Assembly (NCBI GenBank): GCA_021773655.1
Contig: JAJFJX010000066.1
Span: forward strand, 1-8,395
DNA from: Panacagrimonas sp.
Lineage (GTDB): Bacteria > Pseudomonadota > Gammaproteobacteria > Nevskiales > Nevskiaceae
Reading direction: 5' to 3'
Length of the DNA stretch: 8,395 bases
Shown: positions 5,746-8,395 of the stretch, one piece after another
Position numbering within the stretch: the first letter of the stretch is position 1
How the letters are laid out: each line of letters begins with the position of its first letter
Notes under the pieces: model-generated
Told to the model about the DNA's origin: nothing
Databases searched by the model: none
Seen by the model: only the letters and a program-made list of their open reading frames with translations
Translations under genes and position numbers: made by a program

Positions 5746-6807
5746 ATGAAGCCGGCTCCGGCTCCGGCGCCGACGGGCGGCCGCATCATCGAATCGAGCT
5801 TCGTGGCGCACCCGCTGATGCGCGGCGCCCACCTGCAGACGATTCTGCCGACGCTGTTACGGCCCTCGCCGGCGCTCCAGCTCGACATCGAGTGTCTGGA
5901 ACTGCCCGATGGCGATTTCGTGGAACTCGGCTGGGCCGGGGCCGACCTCGACGATGCCGCGCCGCTGGCGATCCTCATCCACGGCCTTGGTGGCAGCTTC
6001 GAGTCCAAGTACCTGCGCGGCCTGGCGCGGCGGCTGATCAGCGCCGGCTGGCGCATCTGCGCGCTGCAGCAGCGCGGAGCCGGCGTCCGTCCCAACCGCC
6101 TGCCCCGTGCCTACAACCATGGCGACAGCGCTCCGCTGCAGCACCTGTGGGATCAGCTGCGAATCCGACATCCGCAGCGCTTCATCGCCGCAGTCGGCTG
6201 GTCGCTGGGCGGCAACGTGCTGCTCAAGGCACTCGGCGAATCCGGGACACGGGCGGCGGTCGATCAGGCCTACGCCGTGTGTGTCCCGTTTGTCCTTCGC
6301 CAATGTGCAGAGCGCCTTCGCCATGGGTTCGCCCGCGTCTACCAGTCGCGCCTGCTCGACGCCTGCAAGGACATGGTGCGGCGCAAGCAGGCGGCGCAGC
6401 CGCTGCCGCCCCAGGTCGACCTCCAGCAGGCGCTGCGGGCGCGAGATTTCTTTGAATTCGACGACGCCTACACCGCCCCGACCAGCGGCTATCGCAATGC
6501 AGAGGACTACTACGCGCGTGCCGCCTGCGGCAGTTTTCTGGCGGACATCCGGCGCCCGGTGACGATCCTGCACGCGCTCGATGACCCGTTCATGACGCCA
6601 GCCATCGTGCCGCCGGCCGGTGCCCTGTCACCCTGGGTGGAACTCGAACTCTCGACCCACGGCGGACACGTTGGATTCATCGCGGCGACGGCCCGGGGGC
6701 GGCCATATTGCTGGCTGGAGGCACAACTGTCCGAGCGTCTGTGTCGGCAGCACCGGCGCTGGGCCAGCGCTGGAAATCGGTCGCGCCAGGCGACGCCTGC
6801 GCCGTGA
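5746..6807 (+). CDS. YheT-family alpha/beta-fold hydrolase
   Basis: The product is 353 residues, an alpha/beta hydrolase of the YheT/UPF0017 group, which includes bacterial and eukaryotic (ABHD1/3-like) putative esterases or lipases. The substrate is unknown. Visible blocks are H-L-Q-T-I-L-P at 29-35, the oxyanion-type I-H-G-L-G-G-S-F-E-S at 78-87, R-G-A-G at 110-113, the nucleophile elbow G-W-S-L-G-G-N (Ser153) at 151-157, H-A-L-D-D-P-F at 276-282 supplying the acid Asp (279 or 280), and H-G-G-H-V-G-F with likely catalytic His308. The frame is open upstream, but the ATG at 5746 follows the mscS-family stop by 46 bases and leaves a normal family length; its ribosome-binding site (GGCGAG) is weak. 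The N-terminus, M-K-P-A-P-A-P-A-P, is encoded by a short CCGGCT repeat. The last 131 bases overlap the convergent membrane-protein gene. Conservation should end near W323-L331, so the basic tail is probably dispensable. Confidence 0.92.
   Translation: MKPAPAPAPTGGRIIESSFVAHPLMRGAHLQTILPTLLRPSPALQLDIECLELPDGDFVELGWAGADLDDAAPLAILIHGLGGSFESKYLRGLARRLISAGWRICALQQRGAGVRPNRLPRAYNHGDSAPLQHLWDQLRIRHPQRFIAAVGWSLGGNVLLKALGESGTRAAVDQAYAVCVPFVLRQCAERLRHGFARVYQSRLLDACKDMVRRKQAAQPLPPQVDLQQALRARDFFEFDDAYTAPTSGYRNAEDYYARAACGSFLADIRRPVTILHALDDPFMTPAIVPPAGALSPWVELELSTHGGHVGFIAATARGRPYCWLEAQLSERLCRQHRRWASAGNRSRQATPAP
5752..5772 (+). repeat. Short CCGGCT hexanucleotide repeat at the hydrolase N-terminus
   Basis: Two exact copies of CCGGCT (5752-5763), a third with one change (CCGGCG, 5764-5769) and a trailing CCG encode P-A-P-A-P-A-P directly after Met-Lys. 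The codons differ from those of the Pro-Ala run at the end of the preceding gene, so this is not a copy of that repeat. Confidence 0.75.
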
Positions 6808-7186
6808 CCGGCATGGAAGCAGTTGCGCGCATGGCACGGCGGACGCAGCGGCTGCTGGCCTGCAGGTAACGCCGCCGCTGCACCGCGCCGAAGCGACTTT
6901 CGCCATGTGCCGCGGCTGCCAGCAGCAACGCCGCCAGCAGGACCGCCGGATGTGCGCCCAGGCCGAATCCGAGAATCGCCAGAACCAGACTGCCGGCACG
7001 CAGCCATTTGGTCACCGCACAGCAGTGCAGGAATCCCTCGGCGTACCAGCGCACCAGTCGCGCCCGATCCGGCGTGCCCAGAGGCAGCGCATCGCAGCGC
7101 CGCGTCAACTGGCGCAGTGCCCAGGCATCGAACAGTTCGGCGATCAGGACCGCCATCAGCGCCCCACCCATCATCCAGTCGATCAT
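6677..7186 (-). CDS. Uncharacterised small membrane protein
   Basis: The product is 169 residues and I do not recognise it. Residues about 4-22 form one hydrophobic helix (beginning M-M-G-G-A-L-M-A-V-L-I-A), and 62-94 form one long or two short helices (L-V-L-A-I-L-G-F-G-L-G then A-V-L-L-A-A-L-L-L-A). Between them lies a basic soluble segment with R-W-Y-A-E-G-F-L-H-C-C at 46-56. The start at 7186 is strongly supported by AAGGAG at 7199-7194, seven bases ahead; the frame is open further upstream but without such a site. From residue 127 on, the protein is polar, low in complexity and antisense to the last 131 bases of the hydrolase gene, with more A/T in the third codon position. The real functional end may be near 120, or a frameshift may have extended the frame. 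Confidence is fair for the gene and low for its tail. Confidence 0.66.
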   Translation of the reverse strand: MIDWMMGGALMAVLIAELFDAWALRQLTRRCDALPLGTPDRARLVRWYAEGFLHCCAVTKWLRAGSLVLAILGFGLGAHPAVLLAALLLAAAAHGESRFGAVQRRRYLQASSRCVRRAMRATASMPVTAQASPGATDFQRWPSAGAADTDARTVVPPASNMAAPGPSPR

Positions 7187-7659
7187 GTCCGTTCTCCTTG
7201 CCAGGCGGCGTCCGTGTTTCGATCCGCGCTGTGGACTTGATAGACGGGGGAAAAGTCCGGTGCCGGAATCGCCGGTCCAGCGGTTGCCTGCGACCGTCCT
7301 GATGACGAACGGCATTTCGGTCAGCCGTCAGCGGCGGTGCCATGTCAGGCCCATCCCCGGCCCCGGGCACCTGCCGCGCACGCTCCTGGATTCCGCGCCC
7401 CCCGGATCGGGGTAGCCAGCACCGACGCCGGCCTGTGCACACGCCCCCCCCACACCCCCATGAACGACAGGGCGCGGGCCTGAAACCCTTGCTTGCGGTT
7501 GGTTTGCGGTTGGCGGGCGGTCCCCGTTCAACCCGCCCGGCAGCACCGCCGGTCCGGCCCGGACACGAATTGGGCCTGCGCTTCGGCGGTACGCTCATCC
7601 CGGGCACGAGACTTGTAAAGATCTGGCATCCCTGCTCGAACCCAGCCTGGAAACGATCG
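7187..7659. other. 473-base divergent intergenic region without a convincing gene
   Basis: Frames here are open only because of high GC and give Arg/Pro-rich products without family features. Several small structures are visible. GGACTT/AAGTCC (7233-7238 and 7253-7258) is an inverted repeat upstream of the minus-strand gene. A C8 run lies at 7444-7451. Two copies of TTGCGGTTGG (7493-7502 and 7504-7513) are spaced 11 bases apart. CGGGCGG (7514-7520) pairs with CCGCCCG (7533-7539) as a 7-base-pair stem. GTCCGG-C-CCGGAC (7552-7564) is an odd-centred palindrome. The region must hold the promoters of both flanking genes. None has a good -35/-10 pair by eye. Confidence 0.55.
7194..7199 (-). promoter_or_regulatory. 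Strong ribosome-binding site fixing the start at 7186
   Basis: The minus strand reads AAGGAG seven bases before the ATG at 7186, a near-perfect Shine-Dalgarno sequence. It decides this start over the longer open frame upstream and contrasts with selO and mscS, which have none. Confidence 0.75.
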
Positions 7660-8061
7660 ATGAACCTCTCTTCAAAAGCACTCTGGCTCGCCCTGTATCG
7701 CATCCTGTCACTCGATCAGGTCGGCGTCGGTTGCAGCATGACGCTCAGAACCGCGATGCAGGCCTGGAGCGAGACCGGACTGCGCCAGGCCGACCTGGCC
7801 CGGTGCCTGGATTCCCTGGCCGGCGCCGGCTTCGTGGCACTGGAGTCGACCTGGCAAGGGCCAGTGCTCAGGGTGCTCGACGAACAATTCGGCCTGATAC
7901 GCCCCGGGCACGCAGACCGCGAACTGGTCGACAAGCTCGACCAACTGCGCCAGACCCGCCGCCGCCGGCACACCCACCTGAGCGGGCTGGCCTGCATTCC
8001 CGACGACCGCCGCGCCAGCGACCCCGCTCGACAGGCGCAGGCGCAAGCGCAGGCCGCATGA
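7660..8061 (+). CDS. Small uncharacterised protein, possible winged-helix fold
   Basis: The product is 133 residues and I do not recognise its family. The order of elements suggests a winged helix-turn-helix: helix 5-17 (S-K-A-L-W-L-A-L-Y-R-I-L), helix 27-39, a recognition-like helix 41-56 (L-R-Q-A-D-L-A-R-C-L-D-S-L-A-G-A), then a beta hairpin G-F-V-A-L-E...G-P-V-L-R-V-L at 57-73. A charged helix (85-99) leads to a basic patch R-R-R-R-H at 100-104, and the C-terminus is Q-A-Q-A-Q-A-Q-A-A. If the reading is right it may bind DNA, but this is inference from pattern only. The frame is open back to 7342, yet the upstream part is Pro/Arg-rich and unlike a protein; the ATG at 7660 has a modest GGAAA ahead of it. 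The gene ends 73 bases before the tRNA, whose promoter lies in that gap. Confidence 0.72.
   Translation: MNLSSKALWLALYRILSLDQVGVGCSMTLRTAMQAWSETGLRQADLARCLDSLAGAGFVALESTWQGPVLRVLDEQFGLIRPGHADRELVDKLDQLRQTRRRRHTHLSGLACIPDDRRASDPARQAQAQAQAA
8032..8058 (+). repeat. CAGGCG hexanucleotide repeat encoding the Gln-Ala tail
   Basis: CAGGCG, CAGGCG, CAAGCG and CAGGCC follow in tandem, ending with GCA just before the stop codon. They encode four Gln-Ala pairs plus a final Ala. As with the other two hexamer runs in this window, copy-number change keeps the frame. Confidence 0.8.
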
Positions 8062-8120
8062 TGGCGACGCGCGCATTGGAGCTGCGGGCGATGTCACCAG
8101 CAGCCCGCACGCCGGGGACG

Positions 8121-8126
8121 TACAAT
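8121..8126 (+). promoter_or_regulatory. -10 box of the tRNA-Arg promoter
   Basis: TACAAT differs from the TATAAT consensus at one position and ends eight bases before the first base of the mature tRNA, the usual place for a tRNA promoter. Transcription would start near 8133. No strong -35 is visible 17 bases upstream. Confidence 0.6.
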
Positions 8127-8134
8127 CCGCGCAC

Positions 8135-8211
8135 GCGCCCTTAGCTCAGCTGGATAGAGCATCAGGCTTCGAACCTGAGGGTCGGGAGTTCGAATCTCTC
8201 AGGGCTCACCA
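8135..8211 (+). tRNA. tRNA-Arg, anticodon UCG
   Basis: A full cloverleaf of 77 bases with encoded CCA. The D stem is GCTC/GAGC (8144-8147, 8157-8160) with loop AGCTGGATA, including A20, an arginine identity base. The anticodon stem is TCAGG/CCTGA (8162-8166, 8174-8178) with loop CTTCGAA and anticodon TCG at 8169-8171, reading CGA and, depending on wobble modification, other CGN codons. The variable loop is GGGTC. The T stem is GGGAG/CTCTC with one G-U pair, and its loop is TTCGAAT. The acceptor stem is GCGCCCT/AGGGCTC with discriminator A73. Base 2 (C8136) faces base 71 (T8206), a C-U mismatch that a normal gene of this type, ending AGGGCGC, would not have. Confidence 0.95.
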
Positions 8212-8212
8212 T

Positions 8213-8226
8213 TGTAGTTTTCTACA
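8213..8226 (+). other. Small hairpin immediately after the tRNA
   Basis: TGTAG (8213-8217) and CTACA (8222-8226) form a perfect 5-base-pair stem with a TTTT loop, two bases after the CCA end. It could mark the 3' processing boundary or help end transcription, but no T-run follows, so it is not a standard Rho-independent terminator. The remaining bases to 8395 contain no gene I can support and are less GC-rich at first (about half G+C between 8212 and 8286). Confidence 0.4.
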
Positions 8227-8395
8227 CTGGATGGCTAGGCTGGCTGCTGATGCCATCTCGCCTCGCGCAATCGAGTTAAAACAACTCCGGGGGCCTGGGC
8301 AGGATGCACCAACCTCGCGGCTGCGCTCCGGGAAGCTGCCTGCCACAGACTGCGAGTTGCCGAGATGTCGTCTTGTCACACGCATGACGGCGCTC

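Noticed and set aside
4412..5749. 445-codon plus-strand frame overlapping the mscS-family gene
   Set aside because: Arg/Ala/Gly-rich translation without motifs, in a different frame from the recognisable channel.
7444..7483. C8 run followed by a seven-codon ATG-to-TGA frame as a phase-variable leader peptide
   Set aside because: The reading frame is tiny, has no ribosome-binding site, and is about 180 bases from the next start. Chance is the simpler explanation.
6510..7703. 397-codon minus-strand frame across the hydrolase end, the membrane-protein gene and the intergenic region
   Set aside because: Its sequence is Arg/Gly/Pro-rich and crosses two better-supported genes in other frames. The real minus-strand gene is marked by AAGGAG at 7194-7199.
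8207..8386. Minus-strand frame of about 59 codons to the right of the tRNA
   Set aside because: It ends within the tRNA gene, has no ribosome-binding site and no recognisable features.
8355..8395. ATGs at the right edge (near 8365 and 8384) as possible starts of a further gene
   Set aside because: Too little sequence remains to judge coding character, and no clear ribosome-binding site precedes either.
1..8395. CRISPR array, insertion sequence, toxin-antitoxin pair or defence cluster
   Set aside because: No regularly spaced repeats, no transposase or integrase motif, and no paired small genes with matching families were found in any frame.

Overview
The window is high-GC bacterial chromosome, roughly two-thirds G+C in the coding parts by eye. 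The gene families (SelO, a YheT-type hydrolase, MscS, a ketopantoate reductase-type enzyme), the codon bias and a tRNA-Arg with anticodon UCG suggest a gammaproteobacterium, perhaps of the Xanthomonadales/Lysobacterales. That placement is inferred from style and recollection, not from a search. There is no transposase, integrase, rRNA, CRISPR array or phage cluster. It reads as ordinary housekeeping chromosome, with a possible element boundary only at the far right.

Layout, left to right. Positions 1-713 (+) hold the C-terminal part of a 2-dehydropantoate 2-reductase family protein, cut by the window edge. Positions 775-960 (-) encode a 61-residue membrane protein of the PLDc_N type. Positions 1066-2574 (+) encode SelO, a pseudokinase-fold protein AMPylase. 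A 266-base gap follows, with a weak terminator-like site and a GC-rich palindromic repeat. Positions 2841-4319 (-) encode a 492-residue lipoprotein of unknown function with a striking H-x-C-G-C-Y-H motif. A divergent promoter region leads to 4503-5699 (+), an MscS-family mechanosensitive channel. It is followed after 46 bases by 5746-6807 (+), a YheT-type alpha/beta hydrolase. Positions 6677-7186 (-) encode a small unknown membrane protein whose tail runs antisense into the hydrolase gene. A 473-base gap without a convincing gene follows. Positions 7660-8061 (+) encode a small unknown protein with a winged-helix look, and 8135-8211 is tRNA-Arg(UCG). The last 184 bases are less GC-rich and hold no supportable gene.

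The genes do not form one pathway. Convergent and divergent single genes alternate, and only the MscS and hydrolase genes look co-transcribed. Several proteins concern the envelope (channel, lipoprotein, two small membrane proteins), but nothing ties them into a system. I see no clear new multi-gene system. The items most worth a second look are: the unknown lipoprotein's CxC/His motif; the C2-U71 mismatch in the tRNA-Arg acceptor stem beside a composition change (a possible integration scar); extended -10 boxes placed exactly six bases before the selO and mscS start codons, as in leaderless genes, with the tRNA promoter as an internal match; and hexanucleotide repeats that encode Pro-Ala or Ala-Gln tails at the ends of three genes.
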